The position numbers were made by a program, and so were the translations under genes. From assembly GCA_033032865.1 (NCBI GenBank), contig JAWHQI010000001.1, positions 434,001 to 498,000 of the forward strand: 64,000 nt of DNA, written 5' to 3'. Of the stretch, positions 23,501 through 36,011 are shown piece after piece. Within the stretch, counting starts at the first letter, position 1, and each line of letters begins with the position of its first letter. This stretch comes from Dactylorhiza incarnata (lineage: Eukaryota; Streptophyta; Magnoliopsida; Asparagales; Orchidaceae). The notes beneath the pieces were generated by a model. The model did not search any database and was not told the origin of the DNA. It was given only the letters and a program-made list of their open reading frames with translations.

Positions 23501-26500
23501 TTGAAGGGGAAGCCTTGGCGCACCGGTTAAGGTGTTGCCGTGTGACCTTGAGGTCACGGGTTCAAGTCCTGGAAGCAGCCTCTTGCAAAAATGCAGGGTA
23601 AAGTTTGCCTACATTTCACCCTTGTGGTGGGACCCTTCCCCAGACCCTCGCTGCACGGGGATGCTTTGTGCACCGGGATGCACCTTTTTATGGTATTTTG
23701 AACTTGTTCTGTATGACTTTTTGTGAAATTACCTCATTTTTCATTCTCATCCCTGAATAGATGTCTGAATTACTCAATCATAAGTCTTTAGTCCACGGAA
23801 AAGTACCTTCAGGTTATTTCAATGCTCTTTTTGGTTTAAGTGGAGCATGGTTGAATGACACCAAGGAAACTAAACATCTCGCTTTTAATGGCTACTTCAT
23901 TTCCTCGTACAATTTGCACCTAAGAGCTTCTGCACTTACCTTGTGTAATGAAGTGAAGAGGGCTGTTCCATCCAACTGGGAACCTGCAGCACTATCCAGG
24001 TAAAAGTAACTTGTTTACTATCATCTCTTTTTTACAACATATTAGTTTCCATCCTATCCTCGCATGAAGGGATCTGAAAATTTTCTTTTAGAACTAACTA
24101 GAGCTAACAGACTGGTAATTGATATTGCCCAGCTTGAGATATTTTGTGAGAGTTTAGTTTGATCATTCAATTTAATTGTTAGGCACGCCCAGAATTAAGT
24201 AGTACGTTGGTTCCCTTATCTTGTAGAGAATCTCAATCCCAAGTGAAAGTCTTCTCTACTTGTTTGAGTAATGAATGGTATGTTTTATTGATATCACCTC
24301 ATCCCTCCATGTAGAGTACAAGTATAAATGTTAATATGCATTAGTTAATATTCTCTCTCAAGCTGGAGAATAGATGTTATCTATACCCAGCTTGTTACAC
24401 AGTGAATGAAAAGTTGCCTACGTTAGATTTTAGCCAAAATACCTACAATTGAGAAGTACCTACAATTGAGAATAACTTGAAATATGTTGAAGGGAGGTGA
24501 TCTCCTAAGTCACATTATTCTGATTGAAATGACAACCCACCTGTAAATACATCATCCCATGCAACATACGATTGTGTGCAATATGCTTAGCAACCTTATT
24601 GTCATATCAAAGAGAAATAGGACTTGTGCTGGTGATGCCTAAATTATTGAGTACTCCTTAAGCCATATCATCCCAGTCACTACCCAAGCGATTGCACGAT
24701 ATTTAACTTCGGCGCTAGATCTACGACAAGCTTTTTGTTTCCTACTGCTCGAAGGATGTCAGATTTTCTTGAAAGAATCAAAGAATAGACAGCAACGACT
24801 AATAATAGATCACCTTTCATCGCGAGAAATGCAATCAACATCAGAATATCATGTAGCACAAAACATAATTCCTTGCCTAGGTGTCTTCTTCAGCTAGCAA
24901 AGTACACACATAACCTACCAATGTGACATAGTATGAGAGTGCATACATTAACTAAGTAATCTGACTGGAAACGATATATTTGGCCTATGGAAGTAAGGTA
25001 AATGAGCTTACTACAAGAGAAACCCCAACCCCAATCATAGAAAAGAGGTTTATTTGTAAACTTCCTTGCTTTGGTACTAGAATCCATAGGAGTGTGTTAT
25101 GTGCCCACAAATGTTATGGGCCTCGGGCGACATGCCTAGTTATTATTATCACTTTAATGTCTTTTATTATTATTATTAATGGTTAGTTTGTTGGGCTTTT
25201 CATCTAAAGAGTCATGTAAGCCTATTTAAATGCATTAGTTGTATGGAATGGGCATCCAAGAAGTTAATCTATTTCCTTGTTTTTCTTATGAGATATTGGT
25301 AGTTCTCTTTCTCCGAGCACACCCTGCCTAGGCAGTCGCGGTTCTGGCTCTAGAGTATCCTCTGCCACCATCATCACCGCCTCATGCCATCCTTCGACAA
25401 CTTTATCGACGTTATGGCGAGACCGTACCAACTTGGTATCAGAGCCACCGATATCCTCGACTTTCCCTCCACATTCCATTGCCGACAAAGGGCCTCGTTC
25501 CTTCCTCCTCTGGTTGTCACGAGACGATCACCACCAGCAACGAGAAATCTAAGGTTGAGAAGCCCCTCCCAACCAAGAAACTAACGTCATGCATGTTCGG
25601 GAACACCGTCATCGTCGTCGAGCATCGTCGATCTATGTCCTCATCGACCTGCAAACTCCATTTTTTGTCTACCTACACGCTTTCGAACCTGTGACCGACA
25701 CCAGCAACCTCTCGCCGCGCCAATTTCGTCGCACAACACATCATCTCTTTTCCGCGTCGACCTACAAGGATCTCCTTCGTCGCCGCCAATCCAAGTAGCC
25801 TCAGCTATGACTCTACGAGACCCTACTTTTAGTTCTTGTCGGCACGCGCTGACTCGTCCGCTTCCCGTGCATGCAAAGGAGCAACCGCATGATCCAGCTT
25901 CATCGTCGTGCCGCCCACGCCTTCCATTCCTTCAACCGCGCGCTGTTCTCTGCTCTTTTTCGATCCCTCAGCTTCAACAAGGTTTCTAGCGCAGCACTAA
26001 TCCAGCCCTGCACCATCTCTAGCCGAACAACTACTTTATTATTTTGGAAGTTGGAGTCCTGTGCATTCTTGTTAGCCGGCAACCTCCAAACTCATTGATG
26101 ATTTTATTTTTAATTGATTAAACCTCCAAATTAATTGATTGATTACTCATTTGATAATTAATTAATTAAATTTTTATCCGAACAAATGACTTAAGAGACG
26201 ACCCGACAAAATGATTTGGAGGCCACGATGGTCTCTCACAAGCCGACCACGACAATCACCACTGCTATCCTCGCCCTACTCGACGACATGATAACTGCAC
26301 AAAAAAGTAAACAACTATTCATCACATGATCAACGCCCCTACCCGATTAGGTGCAAGCTGTTGATCTTCCGACAAGTCCAGCAGTCCTCCAGCAACTGTC
26401 ACCTATTGTTGTTCTCATTCAGAAGGACACCCTGTTGCCATACATCGACTGTGCAAAGATCGTCGATGACACTCCTCTCACTCGCACGACAATCGATATG

Positions 26501-29500
26501 ATTCTGAGTAGTCATCGCGCATCTGCGGATTATTCTCCACCACTACTTCAATCAAATAAAGATCATGTTGCGGTCTCCTCTTCGATCATATCACCACCCG
26601 CTACGAACCGCCGACAACATCACCATCATCAATGACATTGGTGGCACGATGAATGTTTGTCGCTCTCTGCAGCTTCCGCTACAACGACACACTACAAAAC
26701 ACTGTTTTGGAGAGAAATAAAGGAGCCAGATGATCAAATCGGTTGATCTTCATTTGAGCTTGAGGATAAACTCAATTTGAAGACCGGGTGAGATGTTATG
26801 GGCCCACAAATGTTATGGACCCACAAATGTTATGGACCCACAAATGTTATGGACCTCAGGACGGGTCTAGTTATTACTATCCCTTTAATGTCTTTTATTA
26901 TTATTATTATTATTAATTGTTGTTTGTTGGTTAGACTTTTCATTTAAAGAGTCAAGTAAATCTATTTAAAGATATGAGTTGTATGGAATGGGCATCCAAG
27001 AAATCTACTTCTTTGTCTTTGTTATGAGATATTGATATCTCTCTTTCTCTCTCAGAGCACATCTCGCCTAGGGAAACGCGGTTCCGGCTCCACAGTATCC
27101 TCCGCCACCGTCATCACTGCCTCCGGCCATCCTCCGACAACTCTACTGATGTTCTACAACGAGACCGTATCAGAGTGCCACCAGACCAAGAAGCTAGCAT
27201 CTTTGTATCTTCAAGGAGATCATGAACATGTTTTCTTTTAATTGACAAATAGATCTCATCATTTTGTTAATCTGAAGGAAATATTTTGATATAACAAAAT
27301 TTCTTTCTGGAAATGTCGCACCAATTAGTGGACCTTGTATTGTTTTTGTCTTGGATATGAATTGAAAAAGGGCTGCTCCCTTGTTTCTTCCCTCTCAACC
27401 CTAGCCTCCTTCTTCTCTCTTCCTCGCCGCCGGCCCTCCCCTTGACGGATCTTCTTCGTGTGGTAATATACCTCTTACCGGAGGGCCATGTACCCATACT
27501 AGGTACATTTTTGGTGCCGGTACTCCAGAATCCGCCGGGATATAAATCTGATACTTATCCCAACTATTAAAATAATTGGGTACATGTAGGATTTAATGAG
27601 ATATGCCCGAACCACATGATATTAGGCTTTTCACTCAGGTGCATTGCATTTTTGGGTCCCAAACCATTCACAAGTGCATCCCTTATATTTCCTCCTTCCA
27701 ATCAGCCAGGCCAGCCACCTCCACGACCCACATGTAGTGTTGGCTGTTTTGCTGACCATCTCATTCTTCTAAGTAGCCCAAGATCCTCCTCGTTGTCCAT
27801 AGAATCACTCCCTCTTGTTCAATATGAATTTATTTATCTGCATGTCTTCTCATTTTATTTCTTTTAATTTTTTTGGGTATATATATATATATAACACTAT
27901 CTATTTTTTCAGATTTTACTGTACTGTGTACTATCCATATCAAACTTGGTAGTTGGTACTCATACATGTACTAGTTCTTCATATGCTGGAAATTATGTTT
28001 TGAGTAGTAAGAGTATCTCTTACCTCCTTAGTCGAGGCAGAAGTGTCTTTAGAGATGTGATTCTCCTTCCTCAGATAAGAAGAACTTGGAGTTACGGATG
28101 ACGAGAGAGATGTCGTCGGTTTGTCATGAGAATGCACAAGGGATAAAATAAGCATAAAATACCAGTCTATGAATTTGCGGAGCTTAACAAGTAGCAACTT
28201 CCTCTTTGTAGCAACAAGTTTCTCAACCTTGGCGGGAACATAAGCACCGACTTTCTTAGTGGTTGTAGGGAGCTAATAGATGTTCTCTGCCTTGGTGATT
28301 TAAGCGGGGCACTTGTTTTTTTGGACCAGGATCTCTTTAAAGGAAATGAGAACTTAATGGGGCACTGGAAACTGTTGCAATACGAGAAGATTTAAAAAAA
28401 GAAACAACACTTGAAAAGGAAACCCGAACATGTCTTGGCCTTCAGTCGTGCAAGAAGAAATAACGAGGAGTGATTGCAAAACAAGATCTCTACTAACAAG
28501 ACATCATGTAGGAATACATCAACATGTTTCTTAGCCTTAGACATGTTTCTTAGCCTTAGGCAGCATGTTTCTTAGCCTTGGACAACATGTGAAGAAACAT
28601 CGATGGAGGAAATATTGTGATACATGATCTCTATGAAGAAGCCAATGTCGAGGAAAATGTTGCGGAGATTATGCCCCAAAAGAAAAAAGATCACGTGGAG
28701 AAAAATATAAAGATCCCAGCGTAACAAAAGAAACCCTGATGTCATGTAAAACTAATCAATTCAATGTCTTCGATATCACCTCATCGTTCCTTTATATAGA
28801 TTGCACCTACATATTTACAGCCTGAAACGCCAATAAGCTAACATTATTTAAATGAATAATCATTTTCCTGAGACATCTTCATTGAATATAAATGAAGTTC
28901 CCAAACAATTTCATATCATGGATACTATTAGTGTAACCCCGATTGCTTGTAGCTTTGGAAATGTAGAACACTTTCCTTAAGGTTATCAGATGAGTACTAT
29001 GAATTCCAAAGTAAATATTGAATTCATAATTCATGTACCAAGCCATGATAAATATCATGAGTTTACAAGGTTAATAGAGAAATAAATCTAATCCAGATAT
29101 AATAGATAAGTTATCAAGAGCAACTATTGTGCTATGTACCCCCAAACTTATTATTGAATTCACGATTAATTGTGAACAAAATTAATCTACACATACCATG
29201 AGTTATACATAATGTTGAGTACTATGAATTCCAAAGTAAATATTGAATTCATAATTCATGTACCAAACCATGATAAATATCATGAGTTTACAAGGTTAAT
29301 AGAGAAATAAATCTAATCCAGATATAATAGATAAGTTATCAAGAGCAACTATTGTGCTATGTACCCCCAAACTTATTATTGAATTCACGATTAATTGTGA
29401 ACAAAATTAACCTACACATACCATGAGTTATACATAATGTTTTTGAATATCTAGTGCATTTCTTAATAGAACATGTAACTGTGTGGAATAATGTAATTTT

Positions 29501-32500
29501 AACACCAATACTCCTAATCATCTTCTCCTTATTTTATGATTTTGACAACGTTTTCTACTTACCAATAGGTTCATCCGTACATATGGGACACACATAATAG
29601 TGGAGCTTGGATTTGGAGGTCAAGATGTAATTTGTATTCGACAAAATCATTACTCAACCATATCACCTGCAGATCTTAAAGTACATCTTGAGGATCTTGG
29701 AGACTGTTTATTTACAGATGGAAATGGTGAATCTCCCTTAAGCCATATGACCAGGGGAGGAACTAAAAAGGTAATTCCTTTTTATTTGACATCACTAGTC
29801 TCTTATTGAGTAGTCATACTATTGATAAATTTATTCCATTGATGAAGGTGCCTGAGGTGTTCTTCAAAATTCTCCGATCAAGCAACTTGATGCTGACCAG
29901 TCATTCTGAAAGTTCAACCAAAGATGTAAATGCATCGATCTCACCTTAACTTAATAGGGTTAATCACACTGACCTCCGCTACGAGTTCTTGTAATCATTG
30001 AGACCTCTTCTTCGAGTTTACATTGTTAAATTTTAGCTTATGAGTTCGTGTAATCATTGGGACCTCTTCTTCGAGTTTACAGTGTTAAATTTTAGCTCCA
30101 TAAACGGTAACTTAAAAATTCTCAGAGGGAGGATTTTGGTAATTTGGAATGAGGGGAGGTTCGGGTACTTACACAAACTCATTCGATATGTCAGTGTAAT
30201 TAACCCTAATTTGATTTCGGATTTCTAAAATTAGCAAGGGCATTTTGGAACAGGGTCTCACCGTTATTTATTCAAAGAGGGGCGGAGATCCATATTTATG
30301 CAGCCACCACAAATGGCTACAAACAGTACCTAATAATCCTGATGCAATACTGTTCAAGTTTGTTCCTATTACCTCTCTTCTCACTGGAATCCCAGGAAGC
30401 GGCTATCTCAGCCATGCGATCAATTTGTACCTTCGGTGTAAGCCCTTTTCTTAGAAAAATAGATTATTTTATGTGTTTTTATATGTTCAAATAGTTGTAT
30501 TCATCATTTTTTCTTGATCTTGATTCCTACTTAGATAAACCCGATCCGGACGAGTTAAAACACTTCCTCGAATTCCAAGTTCCCCGGCAGTGGGCGCCAC
30601 TGTACAATGAGCTAAATATTGTGCCTCAGCATCCCCAACAAAGAAGTCCAACACTTCGGTTTAGATTGTTTGGTCCGAAACTTCGTATTAATACATCCCA
30701 GGTACTAAAATCTCAACATAAAATACTTCAATCTTTTGTGGAATTTTATCTTTAGATGACTCATTGTGTTTATTTCAGATTATTTTGATTTCTTAGCACA
30801 TAACAGTGAATTGGAGAACTGGTCATTTTTATTTCTCATAAGGGATAGGCATAGCGGTGCACACCGTGAGGCAGACCGACTACGAGCTTTTTAATGCAAT
30901 AACTTAAATATATGTTATTGGAGTTGGAATTACCGCGGCTGTGGGCACCAGACTTGCCCTCCAATGGTTCCTCATTAAGGGATTTAGAATGTACTCATTC
31001 CAATTACTAGACTCAAAGAGCCCAGTATTATTATTTATTGTTACTACCTCCCCTGTCAGGACTGAGTAATTTGCGCATAAAGTAGCAGAGTGTCAAGAAC
31101 AAATCAGAACTCACAGTCCATATTAAAAAATATTCATGATTGGAAAATATTAAAAACAAACTATTTAAAAAAAATTAAATGTTAAATTATATAAAGATAA
31201 AAATAGGAATAATTAAAACAATACAAAAATATTGAAAAACATTTTCAAATTTGAGGTGATTGTTCAACAACCAAACTATCGGCGTTGCGGGACATTGTGC
31301 ACGGGGCACCGTGCCCCCGACACTAATAAACAAACAAGACAATTTGATTTTTCAAACTTTAGACAGGGAGTGGATGTTCAATGACTTGATTTCTTAAATT
31401 TTTTTGACTAGTGACTTAAAATTTTGATATGTGATGATAACTTCTCGGCCTTAGTTTGTTTTATCATATTTGTTATTTAGTAGCATTCTATTGTTGGTGC
31501 GTCGGTTGAAGGTTACTTTGAGTCACGAGTAGTTGGGCGAGATAGAAAGCTAAGGATAGCGAGACCAGACTTCACATAACGCGAACCTTTAGTCACACGT
31601 GATTTTATTAATCAAATGTTTAGTTACAAGATCGGAGCTCGCGAACGTTGTTTCCAGAGGCTCGGGTGCTCAATGAATTCGGGGGTTTGATGCTAGTGTC
31701 CTCTAAAAAATATTGTTCACCCTCATTTATACTAGTAGGAGTCCTTCTCGTGGGTAGTTACATGGAAAAAGGGTAAATATAAGTACGGCTCGTAGGAACT
31801 TAGGAGGGTTGGTAAATGAAACAGAGTGTCTGTGAGAACGAAAGGAGAACCCACGAGAACGGTGGAGCGCATGCGAATTCGACAGAGTGCCAGCGAGAAC
31901 CATAGTGTCCCAAGAACGGAAGAGAGCTTTAGAACGTTGTGCGAGTATTATTGGGAACCTTTAGCTCTGACCCGCTATGAAGATGTCGTGAGGACACCCA
32001 GGGTGAACTCGAGTACTGTCCTGAATTTCTAAAAGAGAGGTCTGTTAGGGGCCTACTCGGATGTTGTCGGAGGAGTGGCCGGAGGTGGAGATGACGGTAG
32101 AGGAGATACTACGGAGCCTTGACCGCGACTGCCTAAGAGGGGCGTGCTCGAAAGAAAGAGAGCTTCAAAGATCTCTTTAGGGTTTGGGGAAATATACCTT
32201 CTTCATTCATACCAATACAAGACTCACTGGGTCATTTAAATAGGACTTACAATCGACACAAAAAAGAAAGAGCTACAAGGAAATAACGCTAAAGGAAATA
32301 ACGACAGACTTGGACATAAACGATGAACTAGGAATGCGACATGAAAGCAATTATTAAGAAATAAATAATATAATAAGACCATAATATCGACCCGTAGCAT
32401 CTTTCCCGCCTTGCAAAACGAGCTTGTCCTCAAGCTCGAGGGAGATCCATGGTGTTCCACGTTATCTGACACCCTCATCATCAGAGTCATCGACGTGCAA

Positions 32501-35500
32501 ATAGAAAAGTCGTTTGCACCTGTGGCCGCGAGTGTACTACTCGTCGCAGTTGAAACATAAGCCCTGCGCGCGCCGTTCCATCATCTCGTCCCGAGATAGT
32601 TTATGGACTGGTGGGGCTGGATGACGCTCAGAACGACCTTGCGGAATGCCCAAGGCGGTGGGCACATAGACCTCCAGTGCTAGTTAGAGGCGACGGTCAC
32701 ATAGCCTGGCCAGACTCATAACAGTCACTAAGTCTAGAGGAGCCTCAAATTCGACATCGAGTCGCAGGCGTTCGCGAAGTCCGGCGGTGAAGATGGCGAC
32801 CTGCATCTTTGGGGAAAGTGTGGCGTGTGCCAGAAGAAGTTGAAACTGATCCAAATAATCGTCCACGGAGCCTGTCTGGCGGAGTGTCGTGAGGGCACCA
32901 AGGGGGTTGCTGCGGATTGGAGGCCCAAAACGCAGGTTGCAAAATCGCTTGAAGTCGTCCCACGTCAGACCCGGCTGATCATTGAGGAGACGAGTAACCC
33001 AGAGCAAAGCCGAGTCGAGAAGGTGGAAGGAGACCAGAGGAAGTCGTTCAACTGCCGGAGTTTGTTGATGACCAAAGAATTGTTCGCACCTGGTGAGCCA
33101 TCCCAAAGGATCTGTCTTCCCATCGTAGGTAGAGAATTCCAACCGGGTATAGCGTGGCGGAATAGCAGCCTCAGGGCGTACGAGGGTCTGTGGTGGCGGC
33201 GCATGGCGGATGAGCGCTGGTAGCGGAACTAGACTGTTGCTGACGTGATCCGTGGGAGGCGTAGTAACAACGGGAAGGGAGGCGGTCAACTCGTTAAGCC
33301 TGGCAGTGATAGTGACCATGTCGTCCCGGTGCTGGATTTCGGCGTCTCAAAAACGTGCTTCCATGGAGGTCATGACAGTCTGCAACACGTCCTGGAGAGC
33401 AGTCATAAAATCTTGTGAGTCCCCCATCGGTTGACTTGCTTGCCGAGAGAAGGAGCGGGTGACTGGACGCCTGGAGTCGTCAGAGGCGTCTAAATTTGTG
33501 TTGTCGCGAGTGTCGCGTCGTCTCCCAATGGTGGTGTCACAAATTTTTATTACTTAATTTAATTCGATCAAGAATTAATAAGCATGCAGATTTGAATTAT
33601 TAATAATTAATTAATCCAATGAATGATTAATCAATTAATAATAATTTTCATTAATAAGGAAAGACAACCTTGCTTTAATATGGTGGCAGCGGTGCTTTAA
33701 GACGGAAGGTAGACGTGCTTTAATAAGGAAGGCAACGCTTAATTGAGTGAAAAGTGCGCCCCAGAAGGAATCTTTGCGCGTGCGATGGGAGCGGATGCGG
33801 AAACCCAGTTGTACGCAAGTCAACGCTCAGGCACAAAGACAAAGGGCAGCGACACCTGCTTGGACGACACGCGTGCTGGGAGGATGAGGATGAGTCGTGC
33901 GAGGAGCGTCGATCAGAGCGGAAGGAAAAGCGGACGCCACAGGCGTCGATCTGCTGTGTTGCGAGAGTCAAACAGCAACCGGAAGGCATCGTTGATTTCC
34001 TCGGGTTGGGAGGATGCGTCGCCGGAAGGCTCAGCGGAAGCGTGAGCCGGGGTCGCCGCTGGAACGTGGTGCGATAGACGGCAGAGAAGTCGACGGGCGG
34101 GACGTTGATGTCGCAGGGCTCGCGGGGTTGAGGACCGCCGAGGATGTTAGCTTGCGAGAAGGAGGGGAGGAATCTCCTTCTGATACCAAGGTGTTGGGGG
34201 CCTACTCAGATGTTGTCGGAGGAGTGGTCGGAGGTGGAGATGATGGTGGCGGAGATACTACGGAGCCTTGAAGGACCGCCGAGGATGTTAGCTTGCGAGA
34301 AGGAGGGGAGGAACCTCCCTCTGATACCAAGGTGTTGGGGGTCTACTCAGATATTGCCGGAGGAGTGGTCGGAGGTGGAGATGATGGTGGCGGAGATACT
34401 ACGGAGCCTTGAGCGCGGCTGCCTAAGCGGGGCGTGCTCGAGAGAGAGAGAGAGAGCTTTCAAGATCTCTTTAGGGTTTGGGGAAATAGACCTTCATTCA
34501 TACCAATACAAGACCCACTGGGTCCTTTAAATAGGACTTACAATCGACACAAAAAGGAAAGAGCTACAAGGAAATAATGCTAAAGGAAATAACGACAGAC
34601 TTGGACATAAACGACGAAATGGGAATGAGACATGAAAACAATAATTAAGAAATAAATAATATAATAAGACCATAATATCGACCCGTAACAAGGTTCCGGA
34701 ACTCTGAGGAGATAGATTCTCCGCATTTTTTTTGTCTTGCCAGAGAATTTGGAAAAATTGACTGTTTGTGAGTTCTCGACCGTTGAATACTTGATGCGCC
34801 AGTGATCATGGAGAAGAAAAGAGAGGGCGTGAGCACTGCTTAGGACATTTAAGACTTCAATGGTACTCACGAGTTCTGCTAATGAGCTTCCGTATTAAGG
34901 CTATTCCCCAATAGCTCTGCGCAAGAGAACGAGATTTGACGATATTGCTAGTGTAGTGTAGTCGTAACAAAAACTAGTGTGAATGCTTCTATGCCAGAAG
35001 AGACTGCGTTATACGAGTAGACAACGATTTATGTGAACCACTATTTATTCTGTTGAATGATGCATGCAGGTGTACTTTGTAAAATTCGCAAACTCTATAC
35101 TACAGTGTGACTATCTGTGAAATCCCCTTCTATGACAAACAAGATCTGGATTCCCATAGGTACTCTCAGCGAATTCCTTCCCGATATTTTTATGCAATGA
35201 ATGCCTGCAATCATATAATGTTGACGAATGTTATTCTTCCTGGTGGAATATGAATGCTTAAAAACATGATAAAGTAATCTGCGAATTCTACCTTGTGATT
35301 ACGGCGAATGCATAAACCATCGTCAAATCCTCATCCTAAGTACGTGACAATGAGACAAATTATTGTGGTTATATTGTGTCAGTGAACACAGTTTAAAACT
35401 GACTACTGTAATTTACGAACTATGCGTCGTACAACAACGAACGCTATTTCACTGTTCATAGTAAATTTTGTGAATCCCTAACCATGATAATGACGAACGA

Positions 35501-35979
35501 CACTCCACATTTTGTTGAAAAATGATATTTGAAGTATAGAGGTATCAAGTATGTTGAAACCAGAGAACCGGTCTCGACTTTCGCAATGGGTATGCAGCTG
35601 ATCCTTACTTGACCTGAGCTAGAACCTTGGCTAGTTGCTGAGAACCGAAGGACCTTGTACCTACGAACACTTGGAACTTAAAACGAACCCCTTAAGCTGC
35701 AGCTAGGAGGTCCCACTACACACCCGGAAGTTCACAGAGCTTCCCCTCCTAAGCCAATGCTGAGCCTGGGCACCTTGGAGGGCACTAAGGGTCACCTCGC
35801 CGTCAACCTTAACTGACAGGGGGTGGAGTGCTTGCTCACAAGACACACGCAAGGGAGAGGGGAGACCAACCCTTCCCAAGGTGCCTATGGGGGTCTATTT
35901 ATAGACTTTCCAAAATTGGGCTGCGGATAGCCAAAATCAACTATCTGCAGCTCAACTACTAACCTGATCAACCAACACA

Positions 35980-36011
<32 letters not shown>

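Larger units (their letters stand above)
5223..23760 (+). other. Intron 1 of the MACPF gene (18,538 bp)
   Basis: The intron is bounded by GT at 5223 and AG at 23760. Native-looking sequence remains at 5223-5471 and in parts of 22440-23760. The rest is the nested gypsy E / copia B / LINE K / copia C block, two minisatellites and a SINE, listed separately. Confidence 0.9.
25095..27169 (+). mobile_element. Non-autonomous LTR element O
   Basis: Two related LTRs (25095-25432 and 26794-27169), each starting TGTTATG, enclose only about 1.35 kb with no gag or pol. A tRNA-Met primer site follows the left LTR, and a purine-rich GAAGACCGGGTGAGA precedes the right one. Shared blocks include GTATGGAATGGGCATCCAAG. 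The interior looks like a leader. I could not confirm a target-site duplication. Confidence 0.8.
24000..29568 (+). other. Intron 2 of the MACPF gene (5,569 bp)
   Basis: GT at 24000, AG at 29568. It holds a decayed copia fragment, non-autonomous LTR element O and tandem duplications. Confidence 0.9.
32043..34690 (-). mobile_element. Non-autonomous gypsy derivative G
   Basis: LTRs of about 357 bp (32043-32399, 34333-34690) are nearly identical in their distal halves. A polypurine complement (TCTTTCCC) sits beside the left LTR and a primer site beside the right one. The flanks AGGTC and AGGTT are a likely 5-bp target duplication with one change. Only a gag remnant is inside, so pol is missing. 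It lies at the right end of the left F LTR. Confidence 0.88.

Noticed and set aside
23524..23600. tRNA gene
   Set aside because: The tRNA-like A and B boxes belong to a SINE with target duplications; no cloverleaf or acceptor stem.
30853..31078. Functional rRNA gene
   Set aside because: Only about 225 bp of 18S, antisense, with deletions in conserved positions.
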